NCBI GenBank assembly: GCA_937929915.1
Contig: CALFUN010000034.1
Coordinates: 1 to 62,972, forward strand
Direction: 5' to 3'
From: an uncultured Caulobacterales bacterium
GTDB taxonomy: Bacteria > Pseudomonadota > Alphaproteobacteria > Caulobacterales > Maricaulaceae
DNA length: 62,972 bases
The notes beneath the pieces were generated by a model. It searched no databases. It saw only the letters and a list, made by a program, of their open reading frames with translations, and was not told the DNA's origin. This document shows, piece by piece, positions 54,258 through 62,972 of this stretch. Positions within the stretch are counted from its first letter, which is position 1. Every line of letters starts with the position of its first letter. The translations under genes and the position numbers were made by a program.

Positions 54258-55016
54258 CTAAGTTTGGCCTGAATAGAGATCAAAATAGAGACATTCAGCC
54301 GCCTCATTGGCTGTAAAAATTAACCTACCTGATTGCGTGATCGCCAATCCATCGCCAGCCGATAACGCCTGACCGTTCACAAACATATGGCCACGCGCCA
54401 CTTGCACCCAAGCTTTATGGGTCTGGGCCAGTTCCGTTTCAATCGTCTGTGTCTTATTTAAACAGGCTGCATAGACATCTGCATCAGCGCGCATAGCCAT
54501 AGACCCATCACGGCCATTTGGGGAGAGAAACAAGGCTAATTTACCGTCTTTATCTGCAAAGCTTATATCTTGTGTGGCATAATGCGGCTCTCCGCCCGAT
54601 TGGTTAGGTGTAAGCCAGATTTGCAAGAAATGCACAGGCGCAGTGTCCGATGGATTGAATTCGGAATGACGCACGCCGTGCCCAGCTGACATATATTGCA
54701 CCGCGCCTGCCTCGACAATAGAGCTATTTCGCAGCGTATCTTCATGCGCCAGTTGTCCGTCTATGATATAAGAGAATATTTCCGCATTACGGTGCGGGTG
54801 GGTACCAAACCCCATTTTCGGAGCCACCTTATCTTCATTAATCACCCGCAAATTTTCAAACCCCATATGGTTTGGGTCATAATAGTTAGCGAAGCTAAAA
54901 CTATGCGCCGATTGCAGCCAGCCATGATCTGCCATACCGCGCTCTGATGCGCGGCGGTGGATAAACCCGTTAGTTAAAGGTTTTACATCGGATTGCGATA
55001 TATAAGAAGCTGACAT
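54258..55016 (-). CDS. Pirin-family cupin protein
   Basis: 252 residues. Two cupin halves, with MGFGTHPHRNAEIFSYIIDGQLAHEDT and SAGHGVRHSEFN providing the metal-binding His and Glu. Bacterial pirins include quercetinase-like enzymes and regulators. Start 55016 (MSASYISQ) has GGGA 5 bases upstream; longer frames have no support. Convergent with ppa, divergent from hppA. Confidence 0.92.
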   Translation of the reverse strand: MSASYISQSDVKPLTNGFIHRRASERGMADHGWLQSAHSFSFANYYDPNHMGFENLRVINEDKVAPKMGFGTHPHRNAEIFSYIIDGQLAHEDTLRNSSIVEAGAVQYMSAGHGVRHSEFNPSDTAPVHFLQIWLTPNQSGGEPHYATQDISFADKDGKLALFLSPNGRDGSMAMRADADVYAACLNKTQTIETELAQTHKAWVQVARGHMFVNGQALSAGDGLAITQSGRLIFTANEAAECLYFDLYSGQT

Positions 55017-55273
55017 GAGTCCCATATAAGAGTGATAATCCGTAAATGAAAGAAACGAACAGACCGGCAAACAGAAATTCACCCTTGATTCCTGTTCATT
55101 CGCCGTTAAGGTTTATCCATACGCGAAGGGAAGCGTTGTGCTCATAAGACATAAGGGGAGCGCACGGCCAACTTCATACTCGCGAGGGGAAGCGTGCCAC
55201 AGATTTTCCATCTGTCCCGCACGGCCAACTTCATAACTTTACAGCCAATAGGCTAAATTATGGGGAGATCACT
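55017..55273. other. Divergent region between pirin and hppA genes
   Basis: It contains the tandem structured element described at 55122-55238. No ORF. Confidence 0.6.
55122..55238 (+). repeat. Imperfect tandem duplication of a ~58-nt structured leader element before hppA
   Basis: Each copy begins CGCGARGGGAAGCGT (55122, 55181) and ends with the identical 18-mer CGCACGGCCAACTTCATA (55161-55178, 55218-55235). The interior differs in sequence but both copies can pair: in the second, CGTGC (55193-55197) with GCACG (55219-55223) enclosing ACAGAT/ATCTGT (55199-55204/55210-55215); in the first, GTGC with GCAC. Conserved flanks plus compensating stems suggest tandem RNA elements in the hppA leader. 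I cannot match them to a known riboswitch class. Confidence 0.65.
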
Positions 55274-57367
55274 ATGACTCTTTATCTGATCATAGCAGCG
55301 GGCTTACTCGCTGTTATTTACGGGGTACTGGCCCGTGCAAGCTTGATGAAAGCTTCAACTGGTAATGAACGCATGAATGAAATTGCGGGTGCCATTCAAG
55401 AAGGCGCAAAAGCTTATTTGAAAAAACAATATACAGCGATTGCCATTGTCGGCATTGTTGTCACCATCTTATTATTTATCTTATTTCGCGGCGCAATTGC
55501 ACCTATCGGCTTTATTATTGGCGCGGTCTTATCTGGCATTGCAGGCTATGTTGGCATGCTTGTCTCTGTTCAAGCCAATGTGCGGACAACGGAAGCCTCG
55601 CGTAGTTCTTTAGGTGCTGGGCTGAACATTGCTTTCAAAGCGGGCGCAATTACAGGCATGTTAGTGGCAGGCTTTGCCCTAATCGGCCTTGCCGGCTATT
55701 ACTATATCCTGACTGGCCCAATGGGGCACGATTCCAGCAGCCGCGAAGTGATTGATGGTCTTGTATCTCTCTCACTTGGGGCCTCATTGATTTCTGTCTT
55801 TGCGCGTCTTGGCGGCGGTATTTTCACCAAAGGCGCTGATGTTGGCGGTGACTTGGTGGGTAAAGTCGAAGCTGGCATTCCCGAAGATGACCCCCGTAAC
55901 CCAGCCACAATCGCGGATAATGTTGGTGATAATGTCGGTGACTGCGCAGGCATGGCGGCAGATTTATTTGAAACCTATGTCGTGACTATTGCGGCCACCA
56001 TGGTTCTAGGCTCTATCCTATTTAGAGACATCGGCTCGCTTTCTCTTTATCCTATGGCGATCGCAGGTGTGTGTATTTTAACATCTATCATTGGCACATT
56101 TTTTGTACGTCTGGGCAAAGGCTCTACCAATGTTATGGGCGCACTTTATAAAGGTCTTATCGCAACAGGCGTTTTATCGGCTGGCGCGATTTACCTTGTG
56201 ACAATGCAAACTATCGGATTTGGCGAGATTGCAGATACAGGCTTTTCAGGCATGGATTTATTTCTCTGTTCACTTATAGGTCTTGCCATTACCGGCGCTA
56301 TTGTTGTTGTCACGGAATATTATACAGGCACAAAATATAAGCCTGTTAAATCTGTTGCAGCAGCCTCTGAATCGGGTCATGGCACCAATGTTATCCAAGG
56401 CTTGGCTGTCTCTATGGAAGCCACAGCCATTCCCGTCCTTATCATCGTTTTTGGTATTATCGGTACCTATAGCCTTGGCGGCCTTTATGGTATCGCCATT
56501 GCTGTTACCGCTATGCTCGGCGTGGCAGGTATGATTGTCGCGCTCGACGCTTTTGGCCCTGTGACAGATAATGCTGGCGGCATTGCTGAAATGGCAGAAT
56601 TGCCCGCCGAAGTGCGTAACACAACAGATGCGCTTGATGCGGTGGGAAATACAACAAAGGCTGTGACCAAAGGTTATGCCATTGCCTCTGCGGGTCTTGG
56701 CGCGCTTGTTCTCTTTGCAGCTTATTACAAAGACATTGAGTTCTTCTCAGCTCAACCAGGTAATGCCTTATCTGGTCTTACGGCTGATTTCTCACTCACA
56801 AACCCCTATGTCATCGTTGGCTTATTCGTTGGCGGTCTATTGCCATATCTATTTGGGGCATGGGCGATGCAATCGGTTGGCCGCGCTGCAGGGTCTATTG
56901 TCGAAGAGGTTCGCCGTCAGTTCAAATCTGACCCGGGCATCATGGCCGGCACATCGCGTCCAGATTACGCCAAGGCCGTTGACTTGTTAACAGGGGCTGC
57001 GATTAAAGAAATGATCAAGCCGTCCCTTCTGCCAATTCTCGCGCCTATTGTCTTGTTCTTTGCAATCAAAATGATGGCAGGCACGGAAAATGCGCTTGCG
57101 GCGCTGGGTGCGATGTTAATGGGCGTGATCGTCACAGGTTTATTTGTTGCCCTGTCTATGACAGCTGGCGGCGGGGCTTGGGACAATGCCAAAAAATACA
57201 TCGAAGATGGCAATCATGGCGGTAAGGGCTCCGAAGCCCATAAAGCCTCTGTGACTGGCGATACGGTTGGCGATCCTTATAAAGATACAGCTGGCCCAGC
57301 GGTCAATCCGATGATTAAAATCACGAATATCATCGCACTTTTATTACTGGCTGTTTTAGCCCATTAA
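55274..57367 (+). CDS. hppA: Membrane-bound proton-translocating pyrophosphatase, K+-independent type
   Basis: 697 residues, ~16 membrane helices. It couples PPi hydrolysis to H+ export. The substrate loop [56 protein letters not shown] is complete, as is the C-terminal [21 protein letters not shown]. The motif [10 protein letters not shown], with Lys in place of Ala, marks the K+-independent H+-pumping subfamily. GGGGAG lies 8 bases upstream of the ATG. Its leader carries the tandem element. Confidence 0.97.
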   Translation: MTLYLIIAAGLLAVIYGVLARASLMKASTGNERMNEIAGAIQEGAKAYLKKQYTAIAIVGIVVTILLFILFRGAIAPIGFIIGAVLSGIAGYVGMLVSVQANVRTTEASRSSLGAGLNIAFKAGAITGMLVAGFALIGLAGYYYILTGPMGHDSSSREVIDGLVSLSLGASLISVFARLGGGIFTKGADVGGDLVGKVEAGIPEDDPRNPATIADNVGDNVGDCAGMAADLFETYVVTIAATMVLGSILFRDIGSLSLYPMAIAGVCILTSIIGTFFVRLGKGSTNVMGALYKGLIATGVLSAGAIYLVTMQTIGFGEIADTGFSGMDLFLCSLIGLAITGAIVVVTEYYTGTKYKPVKSVAAASESGHGTNVIQGLAVSMEATAIPVLIIVFGIIGTYSLGGLYGIAIAVTAMLGVAGMIVALDAFGPVTDNAGGIAEMAELPAEVRNTTDALDAVGNTTKAVTKGYAIASAGLGALVLFAAYYKDIEFFSAQPGNALSGLTADFSLTNPYVIVGLFVGGLLPYLFGAWAMQSVGRAAGSIVEEVRRQFKSDPGIMAGTSRPDYAKAVDLLTGAAIKEMIKPSLLPILAPIVLFFAIKMMAGTENALAALGAMLMGVIVTGLFVALSMTAGGGAWDNAKKYIEDGNHGGKGSEAHKASVTGDTVGDPYKDTAGPAVNPMIKITNIIALLLLAVLAH

Positions 57368-57391
57368 TTAAAAGTACTTTAAATACACTCT

Positions 57392-57425
57392 GAACCCCGC
57401 CTCTTAAAATTGGCGGGGTTTTCTT
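57392..57425 (+). terminator. Rho-independent terminator of hppA
   Basis: AACCCCGCC (57392-57400) and GGCGGGGTT (57411-57419) form a 9-bp stem with a 10-base loop and T-rich tail (TTTTCTT). It ends 2 bases before the stop of the convergent tolC-like gene. Confidence 0.9.
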
Positions 57426-57426
57426 A

Positions 57427-58743
57427 TTAATCAATCGGCAAAGCCGCCGTTAGAGATAATAAGATGAGGCGCTCGCGCTCTAAATTATATTTCACATTCA
57501 GCGTTTGCAAACCAGCACGCTCATATTCTAACCGAATTTCTATCAAGTCTCTCAAAGTTTTTGTCCCTGCGGCCTGCTCCAGTTCAGCGGCTTCAAATTG
57601 CAGTAACGTTTGAGCTTCAACATCTTTACGGCTAATGAGTTGCTTTTCTAATGACGCGATACGGCGGTAGCCAATACTCACATCTTTACGTAATTGTCGT
57701 CTGGCATCCAAAACACGGCCGCGTGCCACAGCTTCGCGCGCGCCAGCACCTTGGCGCCGCGCCGCAATCGAATTACCTGCATAAAGCGGCACAGTTACAT
57801 TTACCCCAATACGCTCTTGAAATTCAAAGCTATCAAAGCCGCCCAGCGAAGAGTAAGCCCCCGTTGCAACGACTTCCAAAATTGGCAACCGTGAACGGCG
57901 CTCGCGTTCTTTGGCCGCTTCCAGGCCATCGGCGCGCTTATCTAGCGCTTTAATATTAGGGTTATTCGCCACCGCGGCCTGAGCCGCAACCTCTTCATTT
58001 TGCAATCTTACAAAGTTATTTTTCAGCAGGTTATTTGTACCAATTTCGCTAGCACAATGATTAACCCGAGACTCTGTATCAATTTGCACTTGCGCAAGCG
58101 CGCTTTCGCGGCGAAATTCTAGTTCTAAAACAAAGCTTTCAGCATCCGCGAGTTGAGAAGCTACAGCGGCGCGTTCTGTGCGTGTCGCTGCGCCAACTTG
58201 TAATAATTTATCAGTTGCGGCTAATTGCTGGGCGAAATAATCACGCCGCCGAGACGTTAGCGCAATTTGCTCTTCCGCCTCAAGCAAGGTCAAGAATGTC
58301 GCCCCCGTTTCCCGCGCAGCCGTTAAGCGCGCTTGACGAGTATCTTCTATGGACGCTTCAAAATTACTTTGCGCCGTTCTGCGGGCATATTTTGCATCGC
58401 CAAAGTCAAACACACGCTGAGAGGCCCGCAAGCCAGCTTGATTAGACACACCACTATCAACAATACCTGTATCCCCCGCGCCCGAGCGGCCAAATGCAGA
58501 TACGCGCGGACGAAATAAGGATTTGGCTTCTTTAATCTGCGAGTCCGCTTCTGTTTCAAAGCCTCGCGCAATTAATACAGACGGCGCGCGTTCCGCAGAT
58601 AATTTCAAAACATCAGCAAGGCGCAAGCAATTTGTTGTGGATTCGGCCGCCAAGCTTTGCGCTTGGACGGAATTATAAGCCCCTAACGCCAGTAAGGTAA
58701 CAGCTGACATAGCTGTGCATTTTAAATTTGATGTCAATGACAT
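57427..58743 (-). CDS. TolC-family outer-membrane channel protein
   Basis: 438 residues, signal peptide (SAVTLLALGAYNSVQA). Two outer-membrane efflux protein repeats with long coiled-coil helices (FETEADSQIKEAKSLFRPRVSAFGRSG, ARETGATFLTLLEAEEQIALTSRRRDYFAQQLAAT, AAELEQAAGTKTLRDLIEIRLEYERAGL). Third gene of a type I secretion operon behind the ABC and adaptor genes, so it is probably the outer-membrane exit for the RTX protein. Confidence 0.93.
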   Translation of the reverse strand: MSLTSNLKCTAMSAVTLLALGAYNSVQAQSLAAESTTNCLRLADVLKLSAERAPSVLIARGFETEADSQIKEAKSLFRPRVSAFGRSGAGDTGIVDSGVSNQAGLRASQRVFDFGDAKYARRTAQSNFEASIEDTRQARLTAARETGATFLTLLEAEEQIALTSRRRDYFAQQLAATDKLLQVGAATRTERAAVASQLADAESFVLELEFRRESALAQVQIDTESRVNHCASEIGTNNLLKNNFVRLQNEEVAAQAAVANNPNIKALDKRADGLEAAKERERRSRLPILEVVATGAYSSLGGFDSFEFQERIGVNVTVPLYAGNSIAARRQGAGAREAVARGRVLDARRQLRKDVSIGYRRIASLEKQLISRKDVEAQTLLQFEAAELEQAAGTKTLRDLIEIRLEYERAGLQTLNVKYNLERERLILLSLTAALPID

Positions 58744-58820
58744 GATCTCTCTCCAAATCTCGTCTGTAAAAAAGCCCTATATCAGCTTAACGTCGGGACA
58801 CAAAGCGTAGGGCCATTTGA

Positions 58821-60146
58821 CTATGAGGTACGCAATCCGCGGAATAAGCTCTCACGTAAAGGCTCGAAGAAATAATCCAGCATTGTGCGGCTATTTCCTG
58901 AGAAAATAAACACATCAACGGGCATGCCCGGGATAATATCTATGTCTTGTGTTCGAGCAATTTCATTCGCGGGCACACGCACACGAGCTTCATAATATGT
59001 AAGCCCTGTAATCGCATCCGTTTTCAAATCAGCACTCACATCAATAATTTCACCTTCCAGACTTGGCGCTTGCCAGCCTTTATAAGATGAGAATTGTGTA
59101 CGCACAAATTGACCTTCTGAAATCGCCGATCGGTCCGTTGCTGCAATTTTCACAGAGGCTGTCACTTCATCAATCGCAGGGACAATTTCCATCAAAGTCT
59201 CGCCTGATCGTACAACACCGCCAATGGTTGAAAAGCTCATATTAAGAACTTCCCCGTCCACAGGCGCAATAATCACAGAGCGATCAAGAATATCCTGCGC
59301 AGCATTAAGGCTTTCTTCGCTGGTTAATAACTCACCACTTGTTGCTAGCAGCGTTGCTGCAATATCTTGCGACGCGCGTGCGCGTGTTTGCTCAATTTGG
59401 GCTGTATTATCCAGTTCGGTTGCTTTCGCATTTTCCCGGTCACTTTCCAGCCGCGCAATATCACCCTCTAATGTCGCAACAAGACGCTCTAATGATGTCA
59501 CTTGGTCACGGCGCGCTAATTGTTGTTCAAACATGTTAGACACAACACCAAGCTCTCCGCGTGCTGATTCCAGAGCTTTTCGCGCAATCGTAATCTGGCC
59601 TTCACTAGACGCTTGTAACTGCTTGGCGGCACGAATACGAGCCTCTAAAACCGCAACATCTGCGTTAAGGGAATTGCGCTGTTGATTAAAAAGTCCGCGC
59701 TCACGGCGGATAATATCAATGCGTTCACTTGCGCCCAGATCTAAATTATCAAGCACCCGAAAATCAGGCTGGCTTGCACCCGTTTGCAGCGCTTTTAATC
59801 GCGCGACAGAAGCGGCTAAAGCGCCATATTGCTGAACAACTTGGTCACGGTTGGACAATGACGCCGTTTTTTTCAAAACAACAAGCACATCGCCTTTTTT
59901 GACCAACTCGCCTTCGCGAACAAGGATTTCATCAACCAATCCGCCTTCCAGATGTTGGACAAGTTGGCGGTTATCTTCGACGACAATTTGCCCGCTCGCT
60001 GCCACACCTTCTTCAAGCGGTGCAATGCTGCCCCACGCCATAAATCCGCCAAAGCCAATCACGCAAATCGCCGCCATCTTCCAAACGATTTTATCCTTAA
60101 GAGCTCTAAATTTTGTCTCTGTTGTTGGTGTTTGTATTTGGGTCAT
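58821..60146 (-). CDS. HlyD-family periplasmic adaptor (type I secretion)
   Basis: 441 residues: cytoplasmic N-terminus, membrane helix (AAICVIGFGGFMAWGSIAPLEEGVAASGQIVV), lipoyl half-motif (LEGGLVDEILVREGELVKKGDVLVVL), ~200 residues of coiled coil, second lipoyl half (VIIAPVDGEVLNMSFSTIGGVVRSGETLMEIVP) and beta-barrel domain with the C-terminal GMPVDVFI. Full length, unlike the fragment at 31108. Overlaps the ABC gene by 4 bases. Confidence 0.95.
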   Translation of the reverse strand: MTQIQTPTTETKFRALKDKIVWKMAAICVIGFGGFMAWGSIAPLEEGVAASGQIVVEDNRQLVQHLEGGLVDEILVREGELVKKGDVLVVLKKTASLSNRDQVVQQYGALAASVARLKALQTGASQPDFRVLDNLDLGASERIDIIRRERGLFNQQRNSLNADVAVLEARIRAAKQLQASSEGQITIARKALESARGELGVVSNMFEQQLARRDQVTSLERLVATLEGDIARLESDRENAKATELDNTAQIEQTRARASQDIAATLLATSGELLTSEESLNAAQDILDRSVIIAPVDGEVLNMSFSTIGGVVRSGETLMEIVPAIDEVTASVKIAATDRSAISEGQFVRTQFSSYKGWQAPSLEGEIIDVSADLKTDAITGLTYYEARVRVPANEIARTQDIDIIPGMPVDVFIFSGNSRTMLDYFFEPLRESLFRGLRTS

Positions 60147-61891
60147 TTTCTGACTCCTACAGTCCGTAGCTGTGCCGCTGGTGCGTTGGCGGCTTTAGGC
60201 TTTAATGATTCAATATATTGCTGCGTATCGGCTGTCAGGATACCGCCTTCTCGCACCATCAAAATAGAATTCGTGGCTGTGATTAATTTATGGTCATGGG
60301 TCGACATAAGGACAATCGCGCCAGCCTCTGAAACAGCCTTCAAATTATCAATCGTTTGTAACACAGTCTTTGGATCCAGATTGGCTGTCGGCTCATCTAA
60401 TAACACCAAGACAGGATTGCCAAATAAAGCGCGCGCTAGGCCAATAAGTTGGCGTTGCCCTGCAGATAGTGAGCCTGCCCCCGGCACACCAATAGGCGTT
60501 TCATATCCCTCTGGAAGGCCCAAAATCATATCATGTGCGCCTGCTTTTTTCGCAGCTTCAATGACCGCCTCTGGCTGAGCTTGCGTCATGCGCGCAATAT
60601 TTTCGGCCACATTGCCTGGCAGCAATTCAATCTCTTGCGGGACATACCCTATATATTGACCGCGATCTTCACTCGGCCATGCGTGTAAGTCACGTCCGCC
60701 CAAATTCACTGCGCCTGAATGTGAACGCCAAGCCCCCGAAATCGTTTGCAATAAAGTTGTCTTGCCCGTTCCGTTACCGCCCATAATCGCAATCATCTGA
60801 CCGCCATTGGCTTCAAATCCAAAGGGACGAATAAGCGCTTCACGAGATCCCGGCACAGCCACAGATAAACGGTCAAGTTTTAACTTAGCCTCTGGCCGCG
60901 GCAGAGGTGTAAACGGCGCTTTTGTTTCATTATTCGCAATCGCTTTGCCAAGCTGATTCCATGCCAAGCGTGTCGCGGAAATGCCTCTCCAGCCGCCAAC
61001 AATTTGGTCGATTGGCCCTAAAGCCCGCGACATAATAATCGAACCTGCAACAATAGCCCCTGGTGAGACTTGCTGCGTAATCGCAAGCGCACCGCCAGTT
61101 CCAAGAATAATAATTTGTAACATCTGGCGGCCAGATTTCGTCACAGAGGCAAAGCCTGTTTCCTTTGCACCAGCTTTTAAATTAAGCTCGCGGGCCTGTT
61201 CTTTAGATTGGCGCCATTTAAACAAAGCATTATGTGTTAACCCCATAGCAATAATCGCAGAGCGTTGACGGCTCAGTCCGCTAGCCAAATTAAACGCTTC
61301 TGAATTTACAGCAGACGCCGTTTCATTTGTGCGCCGCGTTGTCAATTCTGCCGCAATGGCCACAGCCAGCAAAACAATGCCGCCTACAAGCCCAACAAGA
61401 CCAATGAGAGGATGAACCAAGAACATCACTCCTAAGAATAACGGCACAAATGGTAAGTCAAAAAATGGGAGAACAGATTGGTTCTGAAAAAATCCGCGAA
61501 TACGTGACAAGACACGCAAATCATTGGGTAAACGCCGCCCAGCATCATGGGTATTATCAAATTCGACAAAAACACGCTCAGACAGTTTTTCTTCTAATTC
61601 TTCCGCCGCAAGCGCACAAATACGGCGGCGGCCTGTTTCAGCAGCGCCAAAGATCGCTAATAGAAAAATCGCAATCAAAGTCATCCAAATCAACGTATCT
61701 TTGGAGCCTGAGGTTAAAATACGATCATAAACTTGCAGCATATAAAGCGGGGATACCAGCAACAGGATATTGCTGACCAAGCTAAAGGCTAAAATTGGGC
61801 CAAAATAGCCCGGTAATTCACGGCCCATGGCAAAAAACCAGCCTATTAAGCCTAGGTTTTTAGGGGGCGTTTTCTGTTTTTGCTTTGCCAT
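60143..61891 (-). CDS. Type I secretion ABC transporter (PrtD-like)
   Basis: 582 residues: five to six membrane helices, then the ATPase domain with IMGGNGTGKTTLLQTI, LSAGQRQLIGLARALFG and VLVLLDEPTANLDPKT. No C39 domain, as expected of PrtD/RTX-type exporters. ATG 61891 is supported by GAGAGAGA upstream. First gene of the operon; the RTX gene upstream in the same direction is separated by a terminator. Confidence 0.95.
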   Translation of the reverse strand: MAKQKQKTPPKNLGLIGWFFAMGRELPGYFGPILAFSLVSNILLLVSPLYMLQVYDRILTSGSKDTLIWMTLIAIFLLAIFGAAETGRRRICALAAEELEEKLSERVFVEFDNTHDAGRRLPNDLRVLSRIRGFFQNQSVLPFFDLPFVPLFLGVMFLVHPLIGLVGLVGGIVLLAVAIAAELTTRRTNETASAVNSEAFNLASGLSRQRSAIIAMGLTHNALFKWRQSKEQARELNLKAGAKETGFASVTKSGRQMLQIIILGTGGALAITQQVSPGAIVAGSIIMSRALGPIDQIVGGWRGISATRLAWNQLGKAIANNETKAPFTPLPRPEAKLKLDRLSVAVPGSREALIRPFGFEANGGQMIAIMGGNGTGKTTLLQTISGAWRSHSGAVNLGGRDLHAWPSEDRGQYIGYVPQEIELLPGNVAENIARMTQAQPEAVIEAAKKAGAHDMILGLPEGYETPIGVPGAGSLSAGQRQLIGLARALFGNPVLVLLDEPTANLDPKTVLQTIDNLKAVSEAGAIVLMSTHDHKLITATNSILMVREGGILTADTQQYIESLKPKAANAPAAQLRTVGVRK

Positions 61892-61981
61892 AATGTCTCT
61901 CTCTTGGCTGTAAATATTGCAGGGGGACAACGATATACATAGCTCTGTCGTGCAAAGGCTTTGAAAGGTTCAAACAAACAT

Positions 61982-62016
61982 AAAAAAACAGCCCCAACCT
62001 ATAAGGATTGGGGCTG
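61982..62016 (-). terminator. Rho-independent terminator of the RTX gene
   Basis: On the minus strand CAGCCCCAA (62016-62008) and TTGGGGCTG (61997-61989) form a 9-bp stem with a 10-base loop, followed by T7 (61988-61982). It separates the RTX gene from the secretion operon. Confidence 0.95.
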
Positions 62017-62037
62017 CCATATATGGCGCACGCTCTT

Positions 62038-62059
62038 AGAGAGAGAGAGAGAGAAAGAG
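62038..62059. repeat. GA dinucleotide tract
   Basis: About eight to nine GA units followed by AAAGA and a GCGCGC stretch, between the RTX stop and its terminator. It lies in the 3' untranslated region, so copy-number change would not shift a reading frame. Confidence 0.8.
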
Positions 62060-62089
62060 CGCGCGCAGTTTTGAGGCCAAGGGTGGGGC

Positions 62090-62972
62090 TTATGCGACCT
62101 CAAAAACGTCTGCAACGACAACATTAGCGTCATCAGCAATATCGCCGCTATCAATATCGAAGTTTACATCTGATGCATCATCGAACAAGATAGCGTCATC
62201 TTCAGCAATGAATGAAACCTCGCCATCATCTTCAACATCTAGAGATGTAAAGACTGGAGCTTCAGACGCAGCAGATGCCGTTGTCGCAGTTGTGACAGGG
62301 GCAGGTGCTGGGCCGACAGGGATAACATCACCATTACCATCAAGAAGGATTTCAACATTTGTCAATGTATCCGTACCTTCTGTCGCAGTCGTGACAGTCA
62401 ATGATCCGTCAGCATTTTCAACAACCTCGATGTCAGCTGCAAGATCCGCAAATGTCGCCGTGTCATTCCCTTCGCCGCCGATAAGCGTATCATCGCCCAA
62501 TCCGCCCGTTAGAACATCATCGCCTAATCCGCCGCTTAGTACATTATCGACATCATCACCTGTCAGGCTATCATTGTTATCTGAGCCTGTGAGGTTTTCG
62601 AAGTTCACAAATGTCTCATTCACAGCGCCGTAAGACGCAGTTCCGTCAGCCAAGCTTGCAACAACATCTGCGCCGATACCTTCAAATGAGTTAGTATCAA
62701 TGCCTTCGCCGCCATCGAGGAAGTCTGTGCCTCCGCCGCCAGCAATGATGTCATCGCCTGCACCGCCATCAACTGTTTGGCCTGCAGCGCCGCTCGCTGT
62801 GAACACATCATTGTCATCAGACAAGATGAATGTCTCAATGCTCTCTAATGTGTCAGTTTCAACAACTGGCTCAGTGATAGAGAATGGAAGCGCTGGTCCT
62901 GTTGGGTTGCCCGCATCCACAATCACGTCCTGAAGCACAGGGCCGTTTTCACCCGCAGGGGCGTTGTGAAGG
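62090..62972 (-). CDS. RTX (hemolysin-type Ca2+-binding) protein, C-terminal part
   Basis: The visible 293 residues are the C-terminus; the frame is open to the window edge. Several GGxGxDxUx nonapeptides occur (VDGGAGDDIIAGGGGTDFLDGGEGID, LSGGLGDDVLTGGLGDDTLIGGEGNDTATF), then an acidic, Ala/Thr-rich tail ending DSGDIADDANVVVADVFEVA, with acidic plus hydrophobic residues at the extreme end as in type I secretion signals. It is the likely substrate of the ABC/HlyD/TolC set downstream. The N-terminal catalytic or adhesive part is outside the window. Confidence 0.93.
   Translation of the reverse strand, partial: LHNAPAGENGPVLQDVIVDAGNPTGPALPFSITEPVVETDTLESIETFILSDDNDVFTASGAAGQTVDGGAGDDIIAGGGGTDFLDGGEGIDTNSFEGIGADVVASLADGTASYGAVNETFVNFENLTGSDNNDSLTGDDVDNVLSGGLGDDVLTGGLGDDTLIGGEGNDTATFADLAADIEVVENADGSLTVTTATEGTDTLTNVEILLDGNGDVIPVGPAPAPVTTATTASAASEAPVFTSLDVEDDGEVSFIAEDDAILFDDASDVNFDIDSGDIADDANVVVADVFEVA

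Noticed and set aside
55122..55238. Assignment of the hppA leader to a known riboswitch (glycine, fluoride, c-di-GMP, guanidine)
   Set aside because: The conserved cores of those classes that I can recall are not present.
62038..62059. GA tract as a phase-variation switch
   Set aside because: It lies after the RTX stop codon and before its terminator, so it cannot change a reading frame.
1..62972. tRNA, rRNA, insertion sequences, prophage, CRISPR arrays
   Set aside because: I looked for T-loop/acceptor patterns, transposase or integrase motifs and spaced direct repeats on both strands and saw none; a tRNA or RNA covariance scan was not possible here.

Overview
The window looks like chromosomal DNA of an alphaproteobacterium of moderate G+C content, most likely a stalked or marine Maricaulales/Hyphomonadaceae-type organism. 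The reasons are a Caulobacter-style Cpa/Tad pilus operon, a DUF1674 (SDHAF4-like) gene, the gene neighbourhood rsmB - rpe - heparinase - purH, a K+-independent-type membrane pyrophosphatase, and RpoH-type promoter architecture upstream of dnaK. This placement is inferred from gene content and not from a marker-gene comparison. I found no tRNA, rRNA, CRISPR array, insertion sequence or prophage.

Layout. 1-433 is the end of aconitase. 434-4113 is an AT-rich accessory stretch: a possible effector plus lipoprotein pair behind a triple TTGACA promoter, an LRAT-fold protein, a structured leader with a DUF3892 gene and a tiny basic ORF, and a membrane protein plus Xre regulator pair behind a duplicated TGTC-N10-GACA operator. 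4117-12791 (minus) holds purH, a CapD/FlaA1-type sugar-nucleotide enzyme, a heparinase-family protein, rpe, a Cys-repeat secreted protein and rsmB. 13021-25466 is mostly housekeeping: SDHAF4-like, two secreted proteins, pyrF, SDR, MscS, rhodanese, argG, glutamate dehydrogenase, an OYE-family reductase, AlkB. 25739-29017 is dnaK-dnaJ with a convincing RpoH promoter. 29504-30973 is an NhaC-type antiporter.

31108-36731 is the most unusual part. A 76-residue protein that is only the N-terminus of a CvaA/HlyD adaptor is translationally coupled to a C39-peptidase ABC exporter. Downstream, between its own promoter/inverted repeat and a strong terminator, is an unlisted 45-codon gene. Its product is a double-glycine leader (MRELTHEEVEAVVGG) followed by three copies of FPIIIG separated by Glu/Ala-rich linkers. 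Next comes a 945-residue hybrid histidine kinase with a TPR-like, probably periplasmic, sensor region. I propose a peptide export-and-sensing module with a multi-copy pro-peptide. Every functional link beyond the sequence features is inference.

36733-43882 (minus) carries three secreted DUF11-type surface proteins, one of about 1700 residues with a probable C-terminal beta-barrel. 44118-52350 is a Tad/Cpa pilus operon (cpaB, cpaC, short CpaD-like lipoprotein, cpaE, cpaF, tadB, tadC, tadD) without pilin, prepilin peptidase or TadE/F/G in view. 52339-57367 holds ExoD, LysE, soluble pyrophosphatase, pirin and hppA. hppA is preceded by an imperfect tandem duplication of a structured ~58-nt element. 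57427-62972 (minus) is a type I secretion system (ABC, HlyD, TolC) next to an RTX substrate that runs off the window end.
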